Source of the DNA: Acidobacteriaceae bacterium
GTDB taxonomy: Bacteria > Acidobacteriota > Terriglobia > Terriglobales > Acidobacteriaceae
Direction: 5' to 3'
NCBI GenBank assembly: GCA_903642265.1
Contig: CAHJWN010000004.1
Span: forward strand, 1-64,000
Length of the DNA: 64,000 nt
Part shown: in pieces, positions 18,136 through 25,729 of the stretch
Position numbering within the stretch: position 1 is the stretch's first letter
Layout: every line of letters starts with the position of its first letter
Position numbers and translations under genes: made by a program
The notes under the pieces: generated by a model
Database searches by the model: none
Told to the model about the DNA's origin: nothing
Seen by the model: the letters and a program-made list of their open reading frames with translations, nothing else

Positions 18136-21100
18136 CTATTTGTAGATCAGGTATTTGGCCCGTGTGATACAGAAGGCTTTGAGTCCGGGCTGCCAGGCTG
18201 CGGCAATGTCGCGTGGATCGGTCCCCTTCTCCAAAGCGTCCAGGGTTGCTGTGTTTGCGATCAGCCTGGCGACTCCCTTGAGCAGAAATTGCGTGGGATA
18301 AAGCTTGTGCAGGGCGGCGATCATCTCGATGCCGAGTTCGGGGGCGTCGAGGAGCTTATTGTCAGTGCTGGCCATTTCTACGCCCTGGATCTCCTGGCCG
18401 TGGAAGGGGTAGTGGTTTACGTCGTCAGCGACGGAGAACTTCGCAGCGGCAAAGGTCACGCCAGAGATCTTGCGGGCTGTGAGATAGGCGGCTAGTCTTG
18501 CGCCATCGATGTAGGCTGCGCCGATGTGTTCGAAAGGAGTGTCGGTGCCGCGACCGACGGAGACGTTTGCGTAGTCCATGAGACCGATGCCGGGGTAGAG
18601 TTTGGCGGCGGCGAGGGAGCGGAGATTGGGGCTGGGATTGATCCACTTCAGGCCCGTCGAGTCGAAGTATTCGGCGCGATGCCAGTTCTGCATCGGGATG
18701 ACTGTGAGCTTCGCGTTGAGATGATCTTCAGCGTTGTCGAGCTGGGCGAGTTCGCCGATGGTGAGGCCGTGGCGGATGGGTTCAGGGCGATAGGCGGTGT
18801 AGGAGGTCTTGTCGGGGTCGGAGATGGGACCTTGGACGAGGTCGCCGCCGATGGGATTGGGGCGGTCAAGGATGAAGACTTGTGTGCCGGTTTTCCCGGC
18901 GGCTTCCAGGAAGTAGCCCATCACGGATTCGTAGGTGTAGAAACGTACGCCAGCGTCCTGGAGGTCGATAACGACCGCGTCGAGTTTGGCGAGGTCGTCT
19001 GGGCGCGGGCGCTTGCTTGCATCGGTAGAACCGTACAGGCTGAGTACAGGCAGGCCAGTCACGGCATCGGTGCTGTTGTGGAGATCCATCGAGTCTCTTG
19101 CACCGGCGATGCCGTGCTCGGGGGAAAAGAGCGTGGTTAACTCGATGCCAGGGGCGGCTTTCAAAATGTCGATTGTGCGGCGGCCTTGCGCATCAAGGCC
19201 GGTCTGGTTGGTGAGGAGACCGATGCGCAAATGGCCGTTCTTTGTGGCGGATTTGAGGGCGGCGAAATTTGTGGCTTCGAGGACGTCGATGCCGGTCTTG
19301 ACGGCATCCTTGCCTACGTCAGTGATCTGCGCTGAGGAACGCGACGATGTTGTATTTAGCTCGCCGCTCTCCGACGTAACGATCACGTTATCGCAGATAG
19401 CAAATGGATCGCAAAGGTTGAGGGCTTTCGCTGCTGCTGTAGCCACTTGGCCACGCAGGCCCGATATCGGTGCACCACCTCGTGGGTGGATTGCATTTGC
19501 CATCAAGATCACGTAAGAGCCACTAAATGGGTCCATCCACAGGCTGGTGCCGGTGAAGCCAGTGTGGCCGAAGCTGCCGATGGAAAAGACTTCTCCTCGC
19601 GGGCGAGAAAAAGCGGAGTTGATGTCCCAGCCGAAACCTCGAGTGGCAATACCTTTGGTGGGCTTGCCATCAGGGGTAAACACGGTGGCGCCGGACTCGG
19701 CGGTGGCGGGTTGTTCGGGTGTGGTCATCAGCTTCAGTGTTGATTGCTTCAGCGGGAAGGTGCCGGTGTTATTGATGAGGCGGTCGAGCAGAGCTTGCGC
19801 GAAGAGGCTGATGTCGGCGGCGGTGGAGAAGACGCCGGCCTGGCCTGCGACTCCGCCCATGCGGCGGGTGGTGGGGTCGTGCACGGTGCCTCGGAGTAGG
19901 AGATCGAAGTCCGGATTGACGGCGCCGTTGAGTTCGTTGTCATGCGCTGTCGGCGCGATCGATGGGATGACTGCTCCACTCCATGTTCCGGATGGGCAGG
20001 TGTTTGCCTGCGGCGCGAGGGCGTCATAGACAGTAGCGCTGCCTGAGCGATGGTATTGATCGCAGACTTTTGAGAAGGGCAGGAAGCGTGTGTGCGTCAT
20101 TCGAAGAGTCGCAAAAATGTGTTCCTGCGCATACTCATCCAGGGATTGGCCGCTCAGTTTCTCGACCAAAGCACCGAGCGTAATGAAATTGATGTCGGAG
20201 TATTCGAAGTGGGTGCCGGGTGTGGTGGTGACAGGCGAAGCGAAGGCGCGCCTGTAGCCTTCGGCTTTATCGGGTGTGGCGAGACCCCATGGATCTTTGA
20301 GGTCAACGTCGGGGGGCAGACCGGAGTAGTGGGTGAGGAGCTCGCGGATAGTAACGTGCTCTTTGCCGTTGGCGGCAAAGTCTGGAAGATACTTTGCGAC
20401 GGGATCGTCGAAGTCGAGTTTATGTAACTCGTAGAGCTGCATGATCGCGGTGGCGGTGGCGAGGCACTTGGTAAGAGAGGCCATGTCGAAGATCGTGTCT
20501 TCTGTCATGGGCTCAGCTGGAGCGGGCTTGCCATCGAGGCCTGGTTCGCTGGCGAGCTTGCGGTTGCCGTAGGCCTGCTCAAAAACGATGTGGCCGTTGT
20601 GACCGATGACGACGACGGCGCCGGGGAGCTTCTTTGCTGCGATGGCATCGTTGATAAGGGTTGAGATGGGGGCCGAGGTCGTGGCATCCCACACCTCAGA
20701 ATCGAGATGTGGGGCACCCGGATTCGTGTGGCTCGCTTGGGCGGGGAGCTTCGTCGGTAGGCATAGGCAAATGAAAATTGTGACTGCGATGGATACATTC
20801 TTGCGGCTGCGGAAGATAAGGCTCATGAGGGAACCTGCTGCGAAGGTGACGACCGAGCCGATGAGCACATACCAGGTGAAGGCGACCTTCGGCAGCGTCA
20901 GGCCGTTCGTCAACACGATGGCGTGAGGCTGCTGCCAGAGCGCGACGTTGAGCGCGAAGCCGATGATCATGCCGATGATTGCTCCGTTTTGCGTGGCGTA
21001 CTTTGTAAGCGTACCGAGAAGGAAGACCCCGAGCAGCGCCCCGTAGGCAACGGATGCGATGGAGAGGCCGATCTCTACGACGTGACCTTTGCCTCCGACT

Positions 21101-22341
21101 CCTACGCTGTAGACGGCGATGGCAAAGAGCACGAAAGCCCACATCACGGTTGAGGCGCGGGAGATCATGATGCGTTCGCGATCTTCTGCTGCGGGCCGCC
21201 AGCGCATGTAGAAGTCCACAACCGTGGTGGAAGAAAGCGAGTTCAGCGCAGCCGAGAGGTTCGACATCGCCGCAGCCAGGATCGCGGCGACCATCAATCC
21301 GGCGACGCCGATAGGCATCTCGCGGACGATGAAGGTGGGGAAGATCCTGTCAGCCGAAGCGAAGACAGTGGGGTGTAGTCCGTAGAAGACATAGAGGCCC
21401 GCGCCGATCAGGAGGAACAGCGTGAACTGCATGAAGATGACGACGCCTGAACTGAGCAGGGCGAGGCGCGATTCGCTGAGGTTCTTTGCGGCCAACATGC
21501 GTTGGACCATAAGCTGATCGGTGCCGTGCGACGCCATTGTGAGGAACGTGCCGCCGATGACTCCGGCCCAGAACGTGTAGGACTGCGTGAGGTTCAACGC
21601 GAAGTTGAAGAGGTGAAACTTGCCTGCGATGCTGGCGACGCGATGGATCTCGGTCCAGCCGCCGGGGACGTGCTGGCCAAGGGTAGCGATGGCGACGATG
21701 GTGCCGCCGACATAGATGACCATTTGCACGACATCGGTCCAGATGACTGCAGCCATGCCACCTTCGAAGGTATAAAGCAGCGTGAGCCCGGAGATAATGG
21801 CGATCGAGAGAACGTCGCGCGTGCCAATGGCGATGCCGACAACGATTGAGACGGCGAAAACTCGGACGCCTTCGGCTGCCGCTCTGGTGAGAAGGAAGAG
21901 CAGCGCGGTGACCTTGTGCAGGGTGTGGCCGAAACGGTCGTCGATGAGCTGGTAGGCGGTCATCATCTGGCCTTGAAAATACTTTGGAAGGAAGATGAGC
22001 GCGACGACGATGCGGCCCAGCATGTAGCCGAGGACGACTTGAAGGAAGCCGAAGTCTCCGGCGAAGGCTACTCCGGGTATGGAGATGATGGTGAGGGTGC
22101 TGGTCTCGGCGGAAACGATGGAGAGGGCAATGGCCCACCAGGGGATTGTGTTGCCGGCGAGAAAGTAGTTCTTAAGTGACTTGTCTTTTTTGCCATCGGC
22201 TCCGCGACCACCACGGAAGCGCAAGCCGAAGAGGGTAATGCCGATGAGATAGACGGCGACGAGGGCGAGGTCGAAGGTGGAGAGGCGGGTTCTGGAGCCA
22301 GTGGCCAGCATCGCCGAAGCTACTAAATTCACACTCGTCAA
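18136..22341 (-). CDS. Fusion: sodium:solute symporter - serine hydrolase - NamZ (DUF1343) muramidase
   Basis: One unbroken 1401-residue frame. Residues ~24-510 are a sodium:solute symporter (SSS) with about 13 membrane helices. Residues ~511-537 (after RSRKN) are hydrophobic and end in LPAQA, like a signal peptide. Residues ~545-975 are a beta-lactamase/AmpC-type serine hydrolase with SLTK (622-625), YSD (714-716) and HTG (926-928). Residues ~1036-1401 are NamZ/GH171: FSPEHG, DLQDAGVRFYTY, LDRPNP and GRGTDTPFEHIG. NamZ removes MurNAc from peptidoglycan ends, so release, peptide or ester cleavage and import may be united in one envelope protein. This role is inferred from the domains. If segment 511-537 spans the membrane, both enzymes are periplasmic; cleavage after AQA would free them. 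An internal ATG (Met506, 20826) could also start a separate secreted hydrolase-NamZ protein. Confidence 0.88.
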   Translation of the reverse strand: MTSVNLVASAMLATGSRTRLSTFDLALVAVYLIGITLFGLRFRGGRGADGKKDKSLKNYFLAGNTIPWWAIALSIVSAETSTLTIISIPGVAFAGDFGFLQVVLGYMLGRIVVALIFLPKYFQGQMMTAYQLIDDRFGHTLHKVTALLFLLTRAAAEGVRVFAVSIVVGIAIGTRDVLSIAIISGLTLLYTFEGGMAAVIWTDVVQMVIYVGGTIVAIATLGQHVPGGWTEIHRVASIAGKFHLFNFALNLTQSYTFWAGVIGGTFLTMASHGTDQLMVQRMLAAKNLSESRLALLSSGVVIFMQFTLFLLIGAGLYVFYGLHPTVFASADRIFPTFIVREMPIGVAGLMVAAILAAAMSNLSAALNSLSSTTVVDFYMRWRPAAEDRERIMISRASTVMWAFVLFAIAVYSVGVGGKGHVVEIGLSIASVAYGALLGVFLLGTLTKYATQNGAIIGMIIGFALNVALWQQPHAIVLTNGLTLPKVAFTWYVLIGSVVTFAAGSLMSLIFRSRKNVSIAVTIFICLCLPTKLPAQASHTNPGAPHLDSEVWDATTSAPISTLINDAIAAKKLPGAVVVIGHNGHIVFEQAYGNRKLASEPGLDGKPAPAEPMTEDTIFDMASLTKCLATATAIMQLYELHKLDFDDPVAKYLPDFAANGKEHVTIRELLTHYSGLPPDVDLKDPWGLATPDKAEGYRRAFASPVTTTPGTHFEYSDINFITLGALVEKLSGQSLDEYAQEHIFATLRMTHTRFLPFSKVCDQYHRSGSATVYDALAPQANTCPSGTWSGAVIPSIAPTAHDNELNGAVNPDFDLLLRGTVHDPTTRRMGGVAGQAGVFSTAADISLFAQALLDRLINNTGTFPLKQSTLKLMTTPEQPATAESGATVFTPDGKPTKGIATRGFGWDINSAFSRPRGEVFSIGSFGHTGFTGTSLWMDPFSGSYVILMANAIHPRGGAPISGLRGQVATAAAKALNLCDPFAICDNVIVTSESGELNTTSSRSSAQITDVGKDAVKTGIDVLEATNFAALKSATKNGHLRIGLLTNQTGLDAQGRRTIDILKAAPGIELTTLFSPEHGIAGARDSMDLHNSTDAVTGLPVLSLYGSTDASKRPRPDDLAKLDAVVIDLQDAGVRFYTYESVMGYFLEAAGKTGTQVFILDRPNPIGGDLVQGPISDPDKTSYTAYRPEPIRHGLTIGELAQLDNAEDHLNAKLTVIPMQNWHRAEYFDSTGLKWINPSPNLRSLAAAKLYPGIGLMDYANVSVGRGTDTPFEHIGAAYIDGARLAAYLTARKISGVTFAAAKFSVADDVNHYPFHGQEIQGVEMASTDNKLLDAPELGIEMIAALHKLYPTQFLLKGVARLIANTATLDALEKGTDPRDIAAAWQPGLKAFCITRAKYLIYK
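20687..20717. repeat. Palindromic repeat inside the fusion gene
   Basis: Arms CCCACACCTC (20688-20697) and GAGATGTGGG (20704-20713) pair over 10 positions with one G-U type pair, flanked by T and GCACC. The borders TCCCAC and TGGGGCAC match the intergenic palindrome at 17149-17183. Here the element is translated and encodes the residues just after the signal-peptide-like segment (GAPHLDSEVW). Confidence 0.6.
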
Positions 22342-22424
22342 TGCGTGTCCTTGGAATGCGGCGCTGGAAGTCTTTATACGGTAGCGTTCGCCGATAAACC
22401 ATCATATGGCTGCCGCTCTGCTGC

Positions 22425-22453
22425 TTGACGCGTGGGTACCATGCCTCTAACCT
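22425..22453 (+). promoter_or_regulatory. Candidate promoter of the Cys-leader/sulfite reductase unit
   Basis: TTGACG (22425-22430) and TAACCT (22448-22453) are spaced by 17 bp. The predicted start of transcription (22460-22461) falls on a GTG codon that opens the Cys-rich leader frame, so the leader may be translated from a leaderless mRNA. The -10 match is modest. Confidence 0.45.
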
Positions 22454-22460
22454 TGAAGGA

Positions 22461-22547
22461 GTGGATATCCAAGCAATTTCGCGCTGCCGGGGCTGTATGC
22501 AGTGTTGTTGCTGCGACGCGCGCTGTTGCTTTTGTAGTGCTTCGTAG
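22461..22547 (+). CDS. Cys-rich leader peptide of an apparent cysteine attenuator
   Basis: A 28-codon frame from GTG 22461 to TAG 22545-22547. Nine codons are Cys; the C-terminal part reads CMQCCCCDARCCFC. No known domain is expected: in attenuation systems such peptides only make the ribosome pause when charged tRNA for that amino acid is scarce. The start is uncertain. AAGGAG (22456-22461) runs into the GTG, so it cannot serve as its ribosome binding site; either the mRNA is leaderless or the peptide starts at ATG 22497, which still leaves seven Cys in 16 residues. The frame is followed by a 9-bp hairpin, an intrinsic terminator and a siroheme sulfite reductase. The shifted frame is Leu-rich, but Cys fits the target gene. 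Confidence 0.65.
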   Translation: MDIQAISRCRGCMQCCCCDARCCFCSAS

Positions 22548-22581
22548 CCTGCTTTACCGCCAAGTCCGAGCCACTACAAAG
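22530..22581 (+). promoter_or_regulatory. Leader RNA hairpin overlapping the end of the Cys-rich frame
   Basis: TTTGTAGTG (22531-22539) pairs perfectly with CACTACAAA (22572-22580), extended by a T-G pair. The left arm contains the last Cys codon of the leader (TGT 22533-22535) and precedes its stop, so the position of the translating ribosome would decide whether this stem forms. Which sequence competes with the terminator could not be settled by eye. Confidence 0.55.
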
Positions 22582-22590
22582 TCCCCAGCC

Positions 22591-22617
22591 GCCCACGAAT
22601 CTCGTGGGCTTCTTTTT
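22591..22617 (+). terminator. Intrinsic terminator between the leader and sulfite reductase
   Basis: An 8-bp perfect stem (GCCCACGA / TCGTGGGC) with a 3-nt loop is followed at once by TTCTTTTT. It ends 35 bp before the sulfite reductase start, so it cannot be there to end an upstream protein gene on this strand; the only upstream plus-strand unit is the Cys-rich leader. This is the expected place of an attenuator terminator. Confidence 0.8.
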
Positions 22618-22652
22618 GATCTTCCCCATCTCTGACTCATCCAAGGATCATG

Positions 22653-24377
22653 ATGCCTGACCTGAACACGGAAGTACCTGCCAAGCCAATCAAGGAGACG
22701 AAGGCGCAGAAGTCCGAGCGGCTGAAGCTCGCAAAGAACCCGTGGGATGCGTGGGACGAGGTGCGGCAGTTTGCGAAGGAAGGCCGCGGCTCCGTGCTGC
22801 CGGAGTGGACGGGGCTCTACTTCAAGTGGTGGGGCGTTTATACGCAGGGCGATGGCGTCGGTGCGACCGGCGGAGTAGGCGGCGAGGGTAAGGCGACCGA
22901 GTACTTCATGATGCGCATTGGCCTCCCGAACGGGCTGCTGACGAGCGCGCAGCTTCGCGTGATCGCCGACCTGACGAAGAAATATGCGCGCAACCTGGCA
23001 GACATTACGACGCGGCAGAACATCCAGCTCCATTGGCTGACGATTGAAAGCCTGCCGGAGGTGGTCGATGCATTGACGGCTGTTGGGCTGTCGCCGAAGG
23101 GTGCCTGCGGCGATGTGGTTCGCAATGTGACGGGGTGTCCGCTGGCGGGATTGCATCGCCATGAACTGCTCGATGCAAGTCCACTGGCGCTCGAAATTGC
23201 GCAGAAGCTCACAGCAAATCCGGCGTTCTATAACCTGCCCCGCAAGTTCAAGGTTTCGGTGACGGGATGCCCAGAGTGGTGCTCGTACCCGGAGATCAAC
23301 GATGTAGCGCTGACCGCTATAAAGCGTGGCGAAGAAGTGGGCTATACGCTTCGTGTCGGTGGCGGGCTTTCGACGGAGCCGCATATGGCGGTTCGGATCC
23401 CGGCGTTCGTTCGGCAGGACCAGGCGTATGCCGTGGTCCACGCCACGGCGGAGATCTTTCGCGAGCAGCAGGAGCTGCGTGAAAATCGCACACGGGCACG
23501 GATCAAGTACCTGTTCATGCGCCATGGGTGGACGGCGGAGTCGTTCCTTGAGGCGCTGGAAGCAAAGCTTGGATACAAGCTCGATGCGCCGACGGATGCC
23601 GACGAAAATCTGCTGGACGATATCTATCGCGACCACATCGGTATTACGCCGCAGCGGCAAGCGGGGCTGAGTTCGGTGGGTGCGAGTGTATTACGCGGGC
23701 GGCTTTCGGGCGATCAGCTCGCGTCACTTGCGGAGCTTGCGGAGAGGTATGGGAACGGGCAGCTTCGTGCCACGATCATGCAAAACATTGTCCTGGTAAA
23801 TGTGCCCGATCGCGAGACTGCGTCTCTCGTGATCCAACTGAACTCGCTTGGGCTGCATGTAGATGTCTCGACTTTCTGGCGTGGAGCTGTCGCATGCACC
23901 GGCACCGAATTTTGCAAGCTGGCCATAGCGGAGACCAAGGGCTTCAGTAAGTGGCTGGTGTCCGAGATGGAAGATCGGCTGCCGGGGTTCGATCAGCAGA
24001 TCAAGCTGCACGTGACGGGCTGCACAAACTCCTGTGGGCAGCATTGGATTGCGGACATTGGGCTTGAAGGCAAGAAGATCAAGAAAGATGGGCAGTCTGT
24101 CGATGCGTTTTACTTCTGCGTCGGTGGAGCGGTTGGGAAATATGCGCGGACGGCGCGGCCACTGGGATATCGCGCCGCGGCGGATGAGGTACCGGCAGCA
24201 ATTGAGCGGATGCTGCGGGCGTATCTTGCGGCGCGGGTTGAAGGAGAGGACCTGCGGGCTTACTTTGCGCGAACAGATGATGACGCCTTACGGGCGCAGC
24301 TTGCGGGAACGGTCATTGATCCTGTCGAGCGGGATATGCCACCGGTTGGTGCCGGACGGCATGCTCCGGGAGAGTAG
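22653..24377 (+). CDS. Siroheme [4Fe-4S] sulfite reductase (ferredoxin type; nitrite reductase family)
   Basis: 574 residues from the second of two adjacent ATGs; AAGGA at 22643-22647 gives the better spacing to 22653. It contains two ferredoxin-like half-domains and two siroheme/4Fe-4S domains. The cluster cysteines are CTGTEFC (Cys415, Cys421) and CTNSC (Cys457, Cys461), and the siroheme-side motifs NVTGCPLAG and VTGCPEWCSYPEIND are clear. Sulfite and nitrite reductases of this family look alike. I favour sulfite reduction to sulfide for cysteine synthesis because of the Cys-rich leader upstream; that is inference. No cysH, cysD or cysN gene is in the window. A small membrane protein gene overlaps its 3' end. 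Confidence 0.88.
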   Translation: MPDLNTEVPAKPIKETKAQKSERLKLAKNPWDAWDEVRQFAKEGRGSVLPEWTGLYFKWWGVYTQGDGVGATGGVGGEGKATEYFMMRIGLPNGLLTSAQLRVIADLTKKYARNLADITTRQNIQLHWLTIESLPEVVDALTAVGLSPKGACGDVVRNVTGCPLAGLHRHELLDASPLALEIAQKLTANPAFYNLPRKFKVSVTGCPEWCSYPEINDVALTAIKRGEEVGYTLRVGGGLSTEPHMAVRIPAFVRQDQAYAVVHATAEIFREQQELRENRTRARIKYLFMRHGWTAESFLEALEAKLGYKLDAPTDADENLLDDIYRDHIGITPQRQAGLSSVGASVLRGRLSGDQLASLAELAERYGNGQLRATIMQNIVLVNVPDRETASLVIQLNSLGLHVDVSTFWRGAVACTGTEFCKLAIAETKGFSKWLVSEMEDRLPGFDQQIKLHVTGCTNSCGQHWIADIGLEGKKIKKDGQSVDAFYFCVGGAVGKYARTARPLGYRAAADEVPAAIERMLRAYLAARVEGEDLRAYFARTDDDALRAQLAGTVIDPVERDMPPVGAGRHAPGE

Positions 24378-24972
24378 GGATTTCGGGTATGCTGAGGCGG
24401 TGGCAGATCTTACCTTCGCGCAACCAACACGTCGCAATGTTATAGCGCCCATTCTCGCGGTGGCATTGCTCCTCGGTGCTGCGGCAGGTGTGCTGTATTA
24501 CAAGGCCTCGAAGAGGACCGTCTCGGCAAGCGTCACGCGCACGATCGTGCATCCGGTGAAGGTGTTTTACAAGGCCGCGCCGCAGTCAAGCTCGTTCAAG
24601 GTGCTAAAGGTCCAGGAGGGCGAGAGCGACCTGTACCTGATCCCTACGGTGCGAATAGAGAACCATCTTGATGTGCCGCTGTTCATCAAGGATTTCACCA
24701 TTGCCTTCGAGACAGACGACGGCGGGATGCATACGAGCGCGATTGAAAAGGCCGACTTCGAGACGGTGTACAGCAGCTTCCCGGAGATTAGGACACTGAT
24801 AGCGACGCCACTTTTACGAGAGACTTCGATTACGCCGGGATCGGCTGTAGAGGGTTCCATGCTGGCGCAGTTTGCGATTCCGCAGAGCGTTTGGGATGCG
24901 CGAAAGTCGGCGAGCCTGACCATTGATTTTTATCATGCGCCTTCGATCAAAATCCCCATTCCCAAGACCTGA
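24361..24972 (+). CDS. Single-span membrane protein of unknown function
   Basis: Not recognised as a named family. About 203 residues from ATG 24361, which overlaps the sulfite reductase stop; GTG 24400 (190 residues) is an equally reasonable start. There is one transmembrane helix near the N-terminus (VIAPILAVALLLGAAAGVLYY), then a soluble domain of ~150 residues, probably on the outside, with an immunoglobulin-like look: IPTVRIENHLDVPLFIKDF, ITPGSAVEGSMLAQF and TIDFYHAPSIKIPIP resemble the beta-strands of DUF4352/LEA-type domains. The overlap suggests translation coupled to the sulfite reductase; rsmE follows after 12 bp. Confidence 0.7.
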   Translation: MLRESRDFGYAEAVADLTFAQPTRRNVIAPILAVALLLGAAAGVLYYKASKRTVSASVTRTIVHPVKVFYKAAPQSSSFKVLKVQEGESDLYLIPTVRIENHLDVPLFIKDFTIAFETDDGGMHTSAIEKADFETVYSSFPEIRTLIATPLLRETSITPGSAVEGSMLAQFAIPQSVWDARKSASLTIDFYHAPSIKIPIPKT

Positions 24973-24984
24973 GAGTTGCTAATC

Positions 24985-25716
24985 ATGAGACGCCGCTTCA
25001 TTGCTGATCGATGGGACCAAACGACCGCGACTCTGAGCGGCGACCAGGCGGTGCACCTTGCACGGGTGCTACGGGCCGAATCGGGGCAGATCTACGACAT
25101 TGTTGCGGGAGGATTTCTGCATCGCGCCGAGATCATTCGCGTTACGAACGACGAGGTCGTGTTCACGCTGCATGAGGAGCTCGAAGCGAATGCAGCGCTT
25201 CCGATCCACCTGCTTCTGGCGATCTTTAAATTCGACCACTTCGAGTGGGCGGTTGAAAAGGCGACGGAGCTTGGCGTTGGGAGGATTACGCCGATCCTGG
25301 CGCGCAGGACGGAGAAGCATCTTGCGCAGGCAGCGACCAAACGTGTGGATCGGTGGCGGCGGATTGCGTTCGAGGCCTCAAAGCAGTCGCGGAGGACGGA
25401 CGTTCCTGCGGTTGCCGATCCAATTCCACTGAAGCTCGCTTTGGAACAGGAGACCGCGGCTGTGCGAATCCTGATGAGTGAGACGGAACAGACGGTTTCG
25501 CTTACGAGCGCGCTACAGATTGCGAGCGGCGTGGGCGAGCTGGCTTTGGCGATCGGGCCCGAAGGTGGCTGGACTTCGGAGGAGATGGCGCTTTTCACAG
25601 CCCCCGAGTGGCGGCACGTGACGCTGGGGCCGCGCATTCTTCGTGCGGAGACTGCGGCCATTGCTGCAATCGCCATTGCATCGACGCACCTCTCCCCCAC
25701 ATCCCACGAGAGCTGA
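24985..25716 (+). CDS. rsmE: 16S rRNA m3U1498 methyltransferase RsmE
   Basis: 243 residues, typical length. It methylates N3 of U1498 in 16S rRNA within the 30S subunit using S-adenosylmethionine. The N-terminal PUA-like domain (residues ~1-70, RRFIADRW, HLARVLRA) precedes the knotted SPOUT domain, whose motifs are KATELGVGRITPILARRTE, AIGPEGGWTSEE and LGPRILRAETAAIAA. ATG 24985 is preferred over an in-frame TTG at 24976. It is downstream of the small membrane protein and converges on the GH19-like gene. Confidence 0.95.
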   Translation: MRRRFIADRWDQTTATLSGDQAVHLARVLRAESGQIYDIVAGGFLHRAEIIRVTNDEVVFTLHEELEANAALPIHLLLAIFKFDHFEWAVEKATELGVGRITPILARRTEKHLAQAATKRVDRWRRIAFEASKQSRRTDVPAVADPIPLKLALEQETAAVRILMSETEQTVSLTSALQIASGVGELALAIGPEGGWTSEEMALFTAPEWRHVTLGPRILRAETAAIAAIAIASTHLSPTSHES

Positions 25717-25729
25717 GCTCCAGCAGGCC

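Noticed and set aside
18289-22179. Several long plus-strand open frames opposite the fusion gene
   Set aside because: They are antisense shadows of a high-GC coding region without domains or ribosome binding sites.
22485-22537. Leu-rich reading of the leader region in a shifted frame (CTG, TTG TTG CTG, CTG TTG CTT TTG)
   Set aside because: It is the unavoidable shadow of the TGT/TGC run; it lacks a start with support, and the downstream gene concerns sulfur, not leucine.
22432-22635. 67-residue open frame overlapping the leader region
   Set aside because: It is Ala/Val-rich only because it is out of phase with the Cys run, has no domain, and runs through the terminator hairpin.
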